Position numbers and translations under genes: made by a program
Assembly: GCA_009692105.1 (NCBI GenBank)
Contig: SHZS01000009.1
Coordinates: 1-42,477, forward strand
Direction: 5' to 3'
DNA: 42,477 nucleotides
Source: Gemmatimonadota bacterium
Lineage (GTDB): Bacteria; Gemmatimonadota; Gemmatimonadetes; Longimicrobiales; Gaopeijiaceae
The notes under the pieces: generated by a model
Databases searched by the model: none
What the model was told of the DNA's origin: nothing
What the model saw: the letters and a program-made list of their open reading frames with translations, nothing else
Shown: positions 16,715 through 25,590 of the stretch, in pieces
How positions within the stretch are numbered: the stretch's first letter is position 1
How the letters are laid out: each line of letters opens with the position of its first letter

Positions 16715-17415
16715 CGGAACGAGAAAATCCGCGGCGCTCTCCTCCCTCCAGGGACGTCGGTGCGCCGCGGTCCTCCCCCTCCCGCATCTTCGTGACCGGC
16801 ACCGACACGGGGGTGGGCAAGACCGTGGTGAGCGCAGCTCTGATGCTTGGGCTCGAAGCGTTGTATTGGAAGCCGGTCCAGGCCGGGACGAAGGAGCCAA
16901 CGGACACGGAGCAGGTGCGGAGCTGGACCGGCCTGCCGAGCCACCGCTTCCTTCCGGAGGTCTATCGGCTGCGCGAGCCAACGTCGCCGCACGCCGCGGC
17001 GGAGCTCGAGGGGGTGGAGATTGACCCAGCGCGAATCCTCCGAAGCGCGCCCCCCGCCGGGGGCGCCCCCATCGTGATCGAGGGCGCCGGAGGGCTGATG
17101 GTTCCGCTGAACGCCCAGAGCCTTCTGATCGACGTCGTGGTGGGGATGGCCGTCCCCACGGTCTTGGTGGCGCGCACCACGCTCGGCACGCTGAACCACA
17201 CCCTCCTCTCCCTCTCGGAGATGCGACGCCGCGAGATCCCGATCCTGGGAGTGATCCTGAACGGCGATGCCCACGAGAGCAACCGGCGGGCGATCGAGCA
17301 CTACGGGAACACCCAGGTTCTGGGCCGGATCCCCCGTCTCGACCCCATCGACCGACAGGGGCTCCTCCGGGCATTCGGAGCCCTCGATTGGGAGGAGATC
17401 GAGGGCTCCCCATGA
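16711..17415 (+). CDS. bioD: Dethiobiotin synthetase
   Basis: This is the ATP-dependent carboxylase that closes the ureido ring of dethiobiotin. The 234-residue protein has a disordered N-terminal extension of about 24 residues, then the P-loop GTDTGVGKTV (residues 30-39). It continues with ALYWKPVQAG, the IEGAGGLMVPL segment and LGVILNGD. The start overlaps the bioF stop and its own stop overlaps the bioA start (ATGA), so the three genes are co-translated. Confidence 0.95.
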   Translation: MTERENPRRSPPSRDVGAPRSSPSRIFVTGTDTGVGKTVVSAALMLGLEALYWKPVQAGTKEPTDTEQVRSWTGLPSHRFLPEVYRLREPTSPHAAAELEGVEIDPARILRSAPPAGGAPIVIEGAGGLMVPLNAQSLLIDVVVGMAVPTVLVARTTLGTLNHTLLSLSEMRRREIPILGVILNGDAHESNRRAIEHYGNTQVLGRIPRLDPIDRQGLLRAFGALDWEEIEGSP

Positions 17416-18713
17416 GATCCGATCAGCCCCACCCGAACCTCTGGTACCCATACTCGCCCATCGGGGGGATGCCCGTCCCGCTCCGCGTGGTGCGCGGCCG
17501 GGGCGCTCACCTCGAGCTCGAGGACGGCCGGACCCTTCTGGACTGCATCTCGAGCTGGTGGGTGAATCTCCACGGCCACGCGAACCCCCGGATCGCGGCG
17601 GCCATCCGCGACCAGGCCGAGCGCCTCGAGCATGTGATCTTCGCCGGCTTCACCCACGAGCCGGCGGAGCGGCTCGCCGAGGTGCTCACCACCGCCCTCC
17701 CCGCCCCTCTCTCCCGCGTGTTCTACTCGGACGATGGCTCGACGGCGGTCGAGGTGGCACTCAAGATGGCGTGCCAGTATTGGAGGAACCGCGGGGAGGC
17801 TCGCCGCTCGTTCTTGGCGTTCGAGGGGGCCTATCACGGGGACACGTTCGGCGCGATGGCGGCCGGGGCCCGCTCGGTCTTCACCGAGACTTACACGGAA
17901 CTCCTCTTCGAGGTCGTCCACCTCCCCTTCCCCGCCACGTGGATCGGCGACGAGGGGGTAGCGGCCCGGGAGGCTGCGGCGCTCGGACGCCTGGAGGCGG
18001 CCCTGGAGGCGGAACCGGCTCGCTACGCCGCCCTCGTCGTGGAACCGCTCGTCCAGGGGGCCGGAGGGATGCGCATGTGCCGGCCGGAGTTCCTGCGCGG
18101 GGTCGAGCGGCTGGCCCGAGCCCACGGAGTCCTCCTCGTGTTCGACGAAGTGATGACGGGATTCGGGCGCTCGGGGGACTGGTTCGCCTGCGCACGCGCT
18201 GACGTGCGCCCCGACCTGATCTGTCTCGCGAAGGGGCTTACGGGCGGCTTTCTGCCCATGGCCGCCACGGTTGCATCCGCGGAGATCTACGAGGCCTTCG
18301 TGAGCCCCGATCCTGGGAAGGCGCTCTGGCACGGGCACAGTTATACGGCGAATCCGCTCGGGTGCGCAGCCGCGCTGGCCTCCTTCGAGCTTCTCGTCGA
18401 GGCGGAGGCGGTCTTCCGCGGAATGGAGACCCACCACCTGCGGTTCCTAGAGAGCTTGGATGGGACCATCGCGACCAAGCCGCGAGTGACAGGCACGATC
18501 GCTGCGTTCGATCTCGAGACGGGCGAGCCCGGATACCTGAATCGAGTCCGCGACGCAGTGAGGGAGCGGGCGCTGGATCGGGGTCTCCTCCTCCGTCCAC
18601 TCGGAAACACCGTATATCTCATGCCACCATACTGCATCACGGATGAGGAGAGGCAGGGGATGTACTCCGGCGTTCGCGCCGTGGTCGAGGAGATCACCCA
18701 CCTCGCTCCCTGA
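17412..18713 (+). CDS. bioA: Adenosylmethionine-8-amino-7-oxononanoate aminotransferase
   Basis: This is the PLP-dependent transaminase converting KAPA to DAPA with S-adenosylmethionine as donor. In the 433-residue protein, SSWWVNLHGHANP is the substrate-side tryptophan motif, FDEVMTGFGRSG the cofactor aspartate motif, and K274 in CLAKGLTGGFLPM the Schiff-base lysine. K274 has the same number as in E. coli BioA. HGHSYTANPLGCA is conserved. The ATG at 17412 overlaps the bioD stop; an upstream in-frame start at 17388 is less likely. Confidence 0.96.
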   Translation: MRSDQPHPNLWYPYSPIGGMPVPLRVVRGRGAHLELEDGRTLLDCISSWWVNLHGHANPRIAAAIRDQAERLEHVIFAGFTHEPAERLAEVLTTALPAPLSRVFYSDDGSTAVEVALKMACQYWRNRGEARRSFLAFEGAYHGDTFGAMAAGARSVFTETYTELLFEVVHLPFPATWIGDEGVAAREAAALGRLEAALEAEPARYAALVVEPLVQGAGGMRMCRPEFLRGVERLARAHGVLLVFDEVMTGFGRSGDWFACARADVRPDLICLAKGLTGGFLPMAATVASAEIYEAFVSPDPGKALWHGHSYTANPLGCAAALASFELLVEAEAVFRGMETHHLRFLESLDGTIATKPRVTGTIAAFDLETGEPGYLNRVRDAVRERALDRGLLLRPLGNTVYLMPPYCITDEERQGMYSGVRAVVEEITHLAP

Positions 18714-18741
18714 ACGGCCCCGACCGTTGGGGGGCGGCCGT
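18714..18741. terminator. Hairpin between convergent bioA and bioB
   Basis: ACGGCC (18714-18719) pairs with GGCCGT (18736-18741) over a G/C-rich loop immediately after the bioA stop. The only T run nearby is short, so a weak bidirectional terminator between the converging genes is the best reading. Confidence 0.35.
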
Positions 18742-18762
18742 GGGGCGCGCCTGAGGGGACCG

Positions 18763-19749
18763 CTAGGCCGGGACATGCTCGGGTCGGGCGTCCTTGAACG
18801 CATCCCTGGGACGCAGCCCCAGGATCTCGAACATCGCCCGGTCCTCGTCCCAGTCGTTGTTCTCCGTCGTAAGGAGCTTCTCACCCGCAAAGATCGAGTT
18901 CGCCCCCGCGAGGAAGCAGATCGCCTGCTCGGCCATGGAGAGATCCACACGACCCGCCGAGAGGCGGACCATCGCGCGGGGCATCAGGATGCGGGCCGTT
19001 GCAATCGCCCGGGCCATCTCCCAGAAGGGGACCTTCGAGCGATCCGCGAGCGGGGTCCCCTCGACGGCGATCAGAGCGTTGATGGGCACCGACTCCGGGT
19101 GTTCCGGCTGCGTCGCGAGCGTATGAAGGAGATCGATCCGGTCCTCCTCCGTCTCGCCCATTCCGAGGATCCCACCACAGCACACCGAGATGTCGTGCTG
19201 CCGGACCCGCGCCAGGGTGTCCAGCCGGTCCTGATAGCTCCGGGTCGAGATGATCTCGCCGTAGAAGCGCTCGCTGGTATCCAGGTTGTGGTTGTACGCA
19301 TAGAGGCCCGCTTCCTTGAGCCTCCTCGCCTGGTCGTCGGTGAGCATCCCCAGAGTGCAACACACCTCGAGACCCATGTCCGCAACCTCGCGGACCATCT
19401 CGAGCACATGGTCGAATTCCTGCCCGTCTCGAACGGAGCGCCACGCTGCACCCATGCAGAAACGGGTGCTTCCGGCGTCCTGAGCAGCCCGGGCCGCGTC
19501 CACGATCCGCGCCCGCTCGAGAACGCCAGTCACCTCGACGCCCGTGTCGTAATGCGCGGACTGGGGGCAGTACGCGCAGTCCTCCGGGCAGCGCCCCGTC
19601 TTGATCGACAGGAGCGTGCAGACCTGGACCTCGCCCGTCGCGTGGAACTCCCTATGGACGGCCGCGGCCCGAAACACGAGCTCCATCAGGGGGAGGCGGT
19701 AGAGCTGCTCAACCTCGCCTCGGGTCCAGTCGGTACGAGCTTGGGCCAT
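18763..19749 (-). CDS. bioB: Biotin synthase
   Basis: This radical-SAM enzyme inserts sulfur into dethiobiotin. The 328-residue protein has the cluster motif C54xxxC58xxC61 in GRCPEDCAYCPQSAH. The SAM/2Fe-2S barrel continues with STRFCMGAAWR, VCCTLGMLTD, YNHNLDTS and VCCGGILGMGE. The late AMVRLSAGRVDLS supplies the family arginine. It faces bioA and completes the KAPA-to-biotin pathway. birA, bioC and bioH are not in the window. Confidence 0.97.
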   Translation of the reverse strand: MAQARTDWTRGEVEQLYRLPLMELVFRAAAVHREFHATGEVQVCTLLSIKTGRCPEDCAYCPQSAHYDTGVEVTGVLERARIVDAARAAQDAGSTRFCMGAAWRSVRDGQEFDHVLEMVREVADMGLEVCCTLGMLTDDQARRLKEAGLYAYNHNLDTSERFYGEIISTRSYQDRLDTLARVRQHDISVCCGGILGMGETEEDRIDLLHTLATQPEHPESVPINALIAVEGTPLADRSKVPFWEMARAIATARILMPRAMVRLSAGRVDLSMAEQAICFLAGANSIFAGEKLLTTENNDWDEDRAMFEILGLRPRDAFKDARPEHVPA

Positions 19750-19872
19750 CGCGGAGTGGGTCTCCGTCTTGCGGGTGGGAGCGCCTTCAAGAAGACGCAG
19801 GTAATAGTGCCACTTCGCTCCTCGGCAGCCAAGAGACGAAGCCGGGTTAGGGACCCGTATGCCCTGCGCCGC

Positions 19873-21522
19873 TCAGCGGGGTCGGATTCCCCTCGCGTGC
19901 CTGAGCGGATTCTCGAGCAGGTGGGTCGGAATGAGCAGGGTCAGGACGAACATCACGAGGGCCACCCCCAGCCCGAGCCCGAGGAGCCACACGTTTCGGA
20001 GCGCCAGGAAGATGATCGAGCTGATGACGGCCGTGGCGGTCGCGAAGATCGAGAGAAGAAGTCGCCGCGCCTGGAGGTGGACGATGCGCTCCTGCGCCTG
20101 CGCGTCCCGTGGATGCACTCGGACCCTGAGCTCGTCCCGTTCCGTGCGCTGCAGGAGCTCCCGCACCGAGCGGAGCATCTGGGTCACCTCTCCGAACAGG
20201 TCCCGCACTGCCGTCAGGGGCGCCTGGGTAACGTCCTTCACGAACTCGGCCCGTGTGACGCGGATCACCTTCCGGACGAGGTGGATCCCATTGAAGTCAG
20301 GCCGATACCGGAAGCCGATCCCTTCGAGCAGGACCGCGGCGCGGAAGAAGTACACGAGCTCCTGCGGGAGGAGGATCGGCCACGTGTAGAAGGTGTCCAG
20401 GAGCTCTTGGACGATTTCCTGGATCCGCTCCAGGGATGAGCCACGAGCCCGGTCCATGATCCTCATGATCTCGGTCGCGGCCTCCCGGATCTCGCTCCTC
20501 GAGACCTCGAGGGAGATCATCCCGAGCCGGTACATCCCGCTGATCATCCCGTCCAAGTCCTCCTGCTCGATCGCGAGCGCCACGGAGAGGATCGCGTCCC
20601 TCGTCCAGCGGGGCACGTTTAGCACCATCCCCCAGTCCAGGACGACCAGGGAGCCATCCTCGGCGACCATCAGGTTTCCAGGGTGCGGATCCGCGTGCAT
20701 GAAGCCGTCGGTCATCATCATGCGGAGGTAGACCCCGGTGAGTCGCTCCATGACGTCGTCGAACCGGAGCTCCCCCGACTGAAATCGCGCGTGGAGGGCA
20801 TCCACCTTCGTGCCCTCGAGGTACTCCATCACGAGCACCCTGCGGGTCGTGAGCCCCTCCACGACCTCCGGCGCACGGACGCCCTCGAGGGAAGCGAACA
20901 GCTTCCCCGCGTGCCGCATGTTCTCGGCCTCGATGAGGAAGTTCATCTCCTCCCGGACCCGCACGGAAAACTCCCGCACGACGTTCGTGATCCCTCGCAC
21001 GTGGTGGTTCGGGAAGAGGATGTTCAACCAGAAGAGGATGCGGAACGAGAGGTCCAGGTCCAGGGCTACCGTCTCCTCGACCAGCGGTCGGAGGATCTTG
21101 ACCGCGACCTCCCTTCCCTGGTGCCGCGCACGATGTACCTGCCCCAGGGAGGCCGCAGCCATGGGGGTAGGGTCGAACACCTCGAAGAACTCGCCCACCG
21201 GGCCTCCGAGCTCCCCTTCGATGACGCGACGGGCATCGTCCCACGGTACGGGGGGGACCTGGTCCTGGAGTGTCCCGATGGAAGAGATGTAGGGCTCGGG
21301 GACGAGGTCGGTCCGTGCGCTGAATATCTGGGCCAGCTTGATGAAGGTCGGCCCGAGCGAGGCGATGGTCTCGGTGAGCTGCCGCGCACGGCGCTCGTGG
21401 TGCCCCTCGCCCCGTCGCGCGGGACGCCCAAGAAGGATGAAGCGCTGGCGGTCTCTCAGAGACGCGAAAATGAACGGGAGGAGCGCGAAGAATATCCTGC
21501 TCCCTCTCGCGACCCGCTTCAC
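19873..21522 (-). CDS. ABC1/AarF/UbiB family atypical kinase
   Basis: This 549-residue UbiB-like protein kinase fold acts at the membrane in quinone or isoprenoid metabolism. The KxGQ-type motif is K62-L-A-Q65 in TFIKLAQIFSARTDLVP. The A-rich nucleotide loop is MAAASLGQVHRA. Catalytic elements HADPHPGNLMV and VVLDWGM follow. The last 50-60 residues form two hydrophobic helices separated by a short turn. The start overlaps the ybeY stop (ATGA). UbiB is known in ubiquinone makers, but members occur widely. The role here is inferred only at family level. Confidence 0.9.
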   Translation of the reverse strand: MKRVARGSRIFFALLPFIFASLRDRQRFILLGRPARRGEGHHERRARQLTETIASLGPTFIKLAQIFSARTDLVPEPYISSIGTLQDQVPPVPWDDARRVIEGELGGPVGEFFEVFDPTPMAAASLGQVHRARHQGREVAVKILRPLVEETVALDLDLSFRILFWLNILFPNHHVRGITNVVREFSVRVREEMNFLIEAENMRHAGKLFASLEGVRAPEVVEGLTTRRVLVMEYLEGTKVDALHARFQSGELRFDDVMERLTGVYLRMMMTDGFMHADPHPGNLMVAEDGSLVVLDWGMVLNVPRWTRDAILSVALAIEQEDLDGMISGMYRLGMISLEVSRSEIREAATEIMRIMDRARGSSLERIQEIVQELLDTFYTWPILLPQELVYFFRAAVLLEGIGFRYRPDFNGIHLVRKVIRVTRAEFVKDVTQAPLTAVRDLFGEVTQMLRSVRELLQRTERDELRVRVHPRDAQAQERIVHLQARRLLLSIFATATAVISSIIFLALRNVWLLGLGLGVALVMFVLTLLIPTHLLENPLRHARGIRPR

Positions 21523-22085
21523 GCCTTTCTCCTCTTTGTGGGACTCTCCCGGCCCCGGCCTCTCAGGCGAGGCGCGTCCGCTCCCCCCTCCGCGAGCGCA
21601 AGCCCGAGCAGCATCTCTTGCCGGGCGTACATCGCTTCGTCGTTCGTCCTATCCGTGGCAGCTGACGCTCCGTGCGGGGCGTGGTCGTGCCCCAGGACGT
21701 GGAGCGCCCCGTGGATCGCGAGTCGACAGAGCTCCTCCTCCAACGGAATTCCGTCTTCTGCTGCCTGACGCGCAGCCTGCTCGAAACCCACGTAGATGTC
21801 GCCGACCGATGGTTCACTGGGATCGTGGAGCCGGAAGGAGAGAACGTCCGGCACCCAGTCGTGCCCCAGCCAGCGGAGGTTCAGATCCCGGATGGGGCCG
21901 TCCGAGAGAAAGGTGACGGAGATCTCCGCCGCGGAGACTCCCTCCTGCTGGAGGGTGGTTCTGACCGCGCGCTCGATCAAAGTGCGGGGAAGCCTGTGCC
22001 CCGACGGAGCGTTCAGGCGGATCACGGCGGGCACGTGTGAAGCGGCCAGCGGAGGAGGCGGGTCGGGCCGGCCGAGCCGCCTCAA
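21519..22085 (-). CDS. ybeY: Endoribonuclease YbeY (16S rRNA maturation)
   Basis: YbeY is a metal-dependent RNase used in 16S rRNA 3' processing and ribosome quality control. The conserved zinc site is IHGALHVLGHDHAPH (H-x3-H-x5-H type). Upstream is the SVTFLSDGPIRDLNLRW family strand, and DVLSFRLHDP leads to the active site. The start is a TTG at 22085, overlapping the pgpH stop (TTGA). Alternative in-frame starts downstream would cut family sequence. The last 25 residues are basic and low-complexity. The whole gene is 188 codons. Confidence 0.93.
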   Translation of the reverse strand: MRRLGRPDPPPPLAASHVPAVIRLNAPSGHRLPRTLIERAVRTTLQQEGVSAAEISVTFLSDGPIRDLNLRWLGHDWVPDVLSFRLHDPSEPSVGDIYVGFEQAARQAAEDGIPLEEELCRLAIHGALHVLGHDHAPHGASAATDRTNDEAMYARQEMLLGLALAEGGADAPRLRGRGRESPTKRRKA

Positions 22086-24577
22086 TCCCGGGTGTCCCCT
22101 GGATCCACGCCCCCGATCGCCTTTCCGTCCACCGGGCCGCCGACCGTGCCTTCTAAGGGGCCCTCCACCGGGAAGAGGGCCGGCTCCCCCTCCCCGAGCG
22201 CGGGCGCTAGAGAACCACGCCGGGGAAAGCGACGGCTACCCGCCCCCTCACTACGATGGCGGCCTGGCCCTTCCGTCGTCCCTTCTCCGAAGGCCGGGGC
22301 TCCGAAGGCCGGGGGCGGAGTCCGAGCCGGGTCTGAGTAATGAGACTCCGTGAGGTGTCGGGTCTGGGGGTAGTCGATCCGGGTGTGGTAGACGCCCGCG
22401 AGGACCTTCAGGAACTGCTCTCGGATGATCCCCAGCTCGCGGAGCGTCATGGGTGCCTCATCCAACTGGCCCTGCTGGATCTTGTCCTCGACAATCGAGT
22501 CCATGAGGTCCCGGAGGCGCTCCCGCGTCGGGTCATGGAGGGCGCGGGCGGCGGACTCCACCGAGTCCGCGAGCATGACGATTGCGGTCTCCCGACTTTG
22601 CGGTCGGGGCCCGGGGTACCGATACTGCTCAGGATCCAGCTCCTCCCCCTTTTCCAACTCCGCCCTCGCGCGCTCGTAGAAGAAGGAAATCTCCTGGGTT
22701 CCGTGGTGCTCCGGGATGAAGTCCACGAGGACCTCAGGGAGGTGTGCCTCTTTGGCAAGCCGAATCCCCTCGCTCACGTGCTCCTTCACGATCGCAGCAG
22801 AGGTCGCCGGCTTCAGCTTGTCGTGGGGATTCCGGCCGGACGGCTGGTTTTCGATGAAGTAGTGGGGCTTCGCCACCTTCCCCACATCGTGGTAGTAGAC
22901 GCCCACGCGGCAGAGGAGCCCGTTTGCCCCGATCGCATTGGCCGCTGCCTCGGAGAGGTTTGCGAGGTTGATCGTGTGCGCGTAGGTCCCCGGAGCCTCC
23001 ATCGAGAGCCGCTTGAGGAGCGGCCTGTTCGGGTCCGCCCACTCGAGAAGGGTCTGGTCTGTGGTGATACGGGTGAACCACTCGAACACCGGCAGGAACC
23101 CCATCGCTAGGATCGCGCTCACGACCGCGTTTCCGCCGGCCCAGGCGAACGATTCCATGATCTGGGCGAGGTTGCGCTGGAGCACGACCCCAATGCTCGC
23201 GAGGACAGCGAGGTAAGCGCCCACGATGATCGCGATGAAGATCCAGGTCTGCGCTCGGCTGCGAACGGCCCGCACCGAAAGGGCGGCCGCGGATCCGGCC
23301 ACGAACACCGGAAGCCAGACGTTCATCCCGTAGAAGGGGGGCTGGGTCCCGACCAGGGCCGCCAGCGTGGCTGCCAGGATGAGGGCCAGCCGTCCGTCCC
23401 AGAGGACCGCGGTGGCCAGCGAGACGAAGGCGATGGGGAGGAGTTCGGGCGCGAGTTCGTTCCTCGCGATGACCCCCCCGGCACCCGTGAATGCGAGAAT
23501 CAGGATCGCGAGGAGGAGAAGCCAGCGGAAGTTCCCGTACACGTCCGGTCGATAGAGAACGAGCAGGCCGCCGAACACGCCAAGGACGAGGATGTTCAGC
23601 GCCATGGCCGCCACAAGGCTCCCTATGTCCAGCCCTCCCTCCTCCAGGCGACCCTGCGCCCGAAGCGCTTCCTCGTACACGCGGATCCGCTCGGCCTCGG
23701 CTTCTCCTACTTGCTGGTTGGCACGCACGATGGCCTCGCCCTGGAGGACCGTCGCCTTGTTGACGGGGACCGCGCGGCGTGAAGCGTCCCGGTCCTGACC
23801 CGTCGCCTCCGCGTCGAATCGGAGCGACGGCTCTATGTAGCGAATGAGCGCCAGCCGGTAGACCTCGTTCAGCTCCGACCCAGCGTCCCGCGGAAGCTCC
23901 TGCGCTGCCCCCTCGTAGAACTCCCGCGTAGTCCGTGCATCGTCCAGTGCGACGAATCGCTCCGATCCGTCCTCCGCCACAATGAGGATCCGCCCCGTGG
24001 GTCCTGGCTCGATGGGAGCCGCCTCGTCGAGGACGCCTTCAGGGAGGAGATCCGCTACCGCCCGCCGCGAGGCGTTAGCCAGGACAGCTCGCGCCCCCGC
24101 GTCCCGCAGGATCCCCCGTTGGGCCGACGTGAGCACGAGCCCCCGCTCGGAGAGGAGCCGCTCCATGGCCTGGTCGGGCTGGCTCTCTCTCTCCGCCGTC
24201 GCGGCCGTCTCGAAGAGTCCGTCCAGTGCCTGGGACATCCGCTCCGCCGCCCCTGCATCGAAGCGGAAGGTCGGCGGCACGGCCGCAGCTGCGGCGGCCC
24301 GCTCCCGATCCAGCTCCTCCATGTCCTTCGGAACCCCGAAGGTGACCTCGGCGATCAGATCCTCCGAGGCCACGACCCCGAGCTGGTAGGGGCTGAACCG
24401 AAGTCCGCGGGCGCCTGGGAAGAAGGAGGTGACAGCCACCGCCACGAGGATCCAGAGGAGGACACGGCTCCCATGGTGGAGAACTCCATCTGGCCATCGG
24501 TTCGCGGGGGGCCGTGACAAGCGGGCCAGAGGCGTCTCTCGAGCGTCGCCCCGAGCGGAGCTCGACGCCGGGGTCAC
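22082..24577 (-). CDS. 7TM-HD domain phosphohydrolase (PgpH-like c-di-AMP phosphodiesterase)
   Basis: This 831-residue membrane phosphohydrolase resembles Listeria PgpH, which degrades cyclic-di-AMP. A first membrane segment (about 38-52) precedes an extracytoplasmic 7TMR-HDED domain of about 270 residues. A bundle of six or so membrane segments follows (about 325-510), then a cytosolic HD domain with H563-D564 in YYHDVGKVAKPHYF, preceded by GTYAHTINLANL and followed by PEHHGTQEI. The final 85 residues are Pro/Gly-rich and low-complexity. It overlaps phoH and ybeY by 4 nt each. c-di-AMP as substrate is by homology only. Confidence 0.92.
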   Translation of the reverse strand: MTPASSSARGDARETPLARLSRPPANRWPDGVLHHGSRVLLWILVAVAVTSFFPGARGLRFSPYQLGVVASEDLIAEVTFGVPKDMEELDRERAAAAAAVPPTFRFDAGAAERMSQALDGLFETAATAERESQPDQAMERLLSERGLVLTSAQRGILRDAGARAVLANASRRAVADLLPEGVLDEAAPIEPGPTGRILIVAEDGSERFVALDDARTTREFYEGAAQELPRDAGSELNEVYRLALIRYIEPSLRFDAEATGQDRDASRRAVPVNKATVLQGEAIVRANQQVGEAEAERIRVYEEALRAQGRLEEGGLDIGSLVAAMALNILVLGVFGGLLVLYRPDVYGNFRWLLLLAILILAFTGAGGVIARNELAPELLPIAFVSLATAVLWDGRLALILAATLAALVGTQPPFYGMNVWLPVFVAGSAAALSVRAVRSRAQTWIFIAIIVGAYLAVLASIGVVLQRNLAQIMESFAWAGGNAVVSAILAMGFLPVFEWFTRITTDQTLLEWADPNRPLLKRLSMEAPGTYAHTINLANLSEAAANAIGANGLLCRVGVYYHDVGKVAKPHYFIENQPSGRNPHDKLKPATSAAIVKEHVSEGIRLAKEAHLPEVLVDFIPEHHGTQEISFFYERARAELEKGEELDPEQYRYPGPRPQSRETAIVMLADSVESAARALHDPTRERLRDLMDSIVEDKIQQGQLDEAPMTLRELGIIREQFLKVLAGVYHTRIDYPQTRHLTESHYSDPARTPPPAFGAPAFGEGTTEGPGRHRSEGAGSRRFPRRGSLAPALGEGEPALFPVEGPLEGTVGGPVDGKAIGGVDPGDTRD

Positions 24578-25590
24578 GCGATCTCCTCCGGCTCATCGAT
24601 CCGGGCGTATGCGCGGATGATGTCCTTCACGAGACGGTGTCGGATCACGTCCGCCCCATCGAGGTAGACGAACGCGATCCCCTCGATCCCTGTCAGGATG
24701 CGCTCCACTTCGAGGAGCCCCGAATCCTCCCTCCTCGGGAGGTCAATTTGGGTCTTGTCCCCGGTGATCACCACCCTCGAGTTCACGCCCAGGCGCGTGA
24801 GAAACATCTTCATCTGGGCGGTCGTCGCATTCTGCGCCTCGTCCAGAATCACGAACGCGTCCGAAAGGGTGCGGCCGCGCATATAGGCGAGCGGCGCGAT
24901 CTCGATGGTCCCTTCCTCGAGCACCCGTTGGACCCGTTCGCTCGGCATCATGTCCTCGAGCGCATCGTAGAGCGGCCGAAGGTACGGATCCACCTTGTCC
25001 TGCATGTCGCCCGGGAGAAAGCCTAGATTCTCCCCCGCTTCGACCGCGGGGCGCGCCAGGATGATTCGCTTGACCCGCTTGCGGTAGAGCATGTCCACGG
25101 CCGCGGCCACCGCGAGATAGGTCTTTCCGGTCCCGGCAGGCCCGATGCCGATCACGATGTCGTGCTCGTAGATCGTCTCCAGGTACCGGGTCTGCCCCGC
25201 GGACTTCGGCGTGATGAGCTTCCGGCTTCCCGGGAGCGCGATCCGGAGATCGGACTGAGGAGACGGGACCCCGACCTCATCTCCTCTCCGTTCGAACTCC
25301 TCGGCAAGGCGCGACACGTCACGAGCATCGAAGGGCTCACGGAGCCGCGCGAGCTCGATCAGGCGCCGGATGACGGGAACCGCGCGCTCTACCCGGCTTG
25401 CCTCTCCGGAAAGGATCAGATCATCCCCCCGGAGCACCACGCGAATCCCAAAGACCCGGGCCAACTCTTGCACGTTCGCGTCGTTCACCCCCGCGAGTAG
25501 CAGGTAGTCGGCTCCGCCCGCGTCCAGATGGCGCTCTGCGATCGTGCGCTCCGTGCGCTCCGTGCTATCGATCTGGCTCCGGGTCGTCAC
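24574..25590 (-). CDS. phoH: PhoH family ATPase
   Basis: This 338-residue PhoH-like P-loop ATPase, predicted RNA-associated, has a KH-like N-terminal part (IRVVLRGDDLILSG). The Walker A is GPAGTGKT (residues 150-157), and the Walker B is AFVILDEAQNATTAQM. Other family elements are RPAVEAGENLGFLPGDM and VVITGDKTQIDLPR. PhoH and YbeY are near-universal neighbours and are linked to rRNA processing. It overlaps aspS and pgpH by 4 nt. Confidence 0.95.
   Translation of the reverse strand: MTTRSQIDSTERTERTIAERHLDAGGADYLLLAGVNDANVQELARVFGIRVVLRGDDLILSGEASRVERAVPVIRRLIELARLREPFDARDVSRLAEEFERRGDEVGVPSPQSDLRIALPGSRKLITPKSAGQTRYLETIYEHDIVIGIGPAGTGKTYLAVAAAVDMLYRKRVKRIILARPAVEAGENLGFLPGDMQDKVDPYLRPLYDALEDMMPSERVQRVLEEGTIEIAPLAYMRGRTLSDAFVILDEAQNATTAQMKMFLTRLGVNSRVVITGDKTQIDLPRREDSGLLEVERILTGIEGIAFVYLDGADVIRHRLVKDIIRAYARIDEPEEIA

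Noticed and set aside
15875-17413. 512-codon minus-strand frame across bioF and bioD
   Set aside because: It opposes two well-recognised enzymes and has shadow-like composition.
19790-19835. Possible third copy of the tRNA-flank repeat near bioB
   Set aside because: Only the 8-bp GTGGCACT and a few bases around it agree. That is expected by chance in 42 kb.
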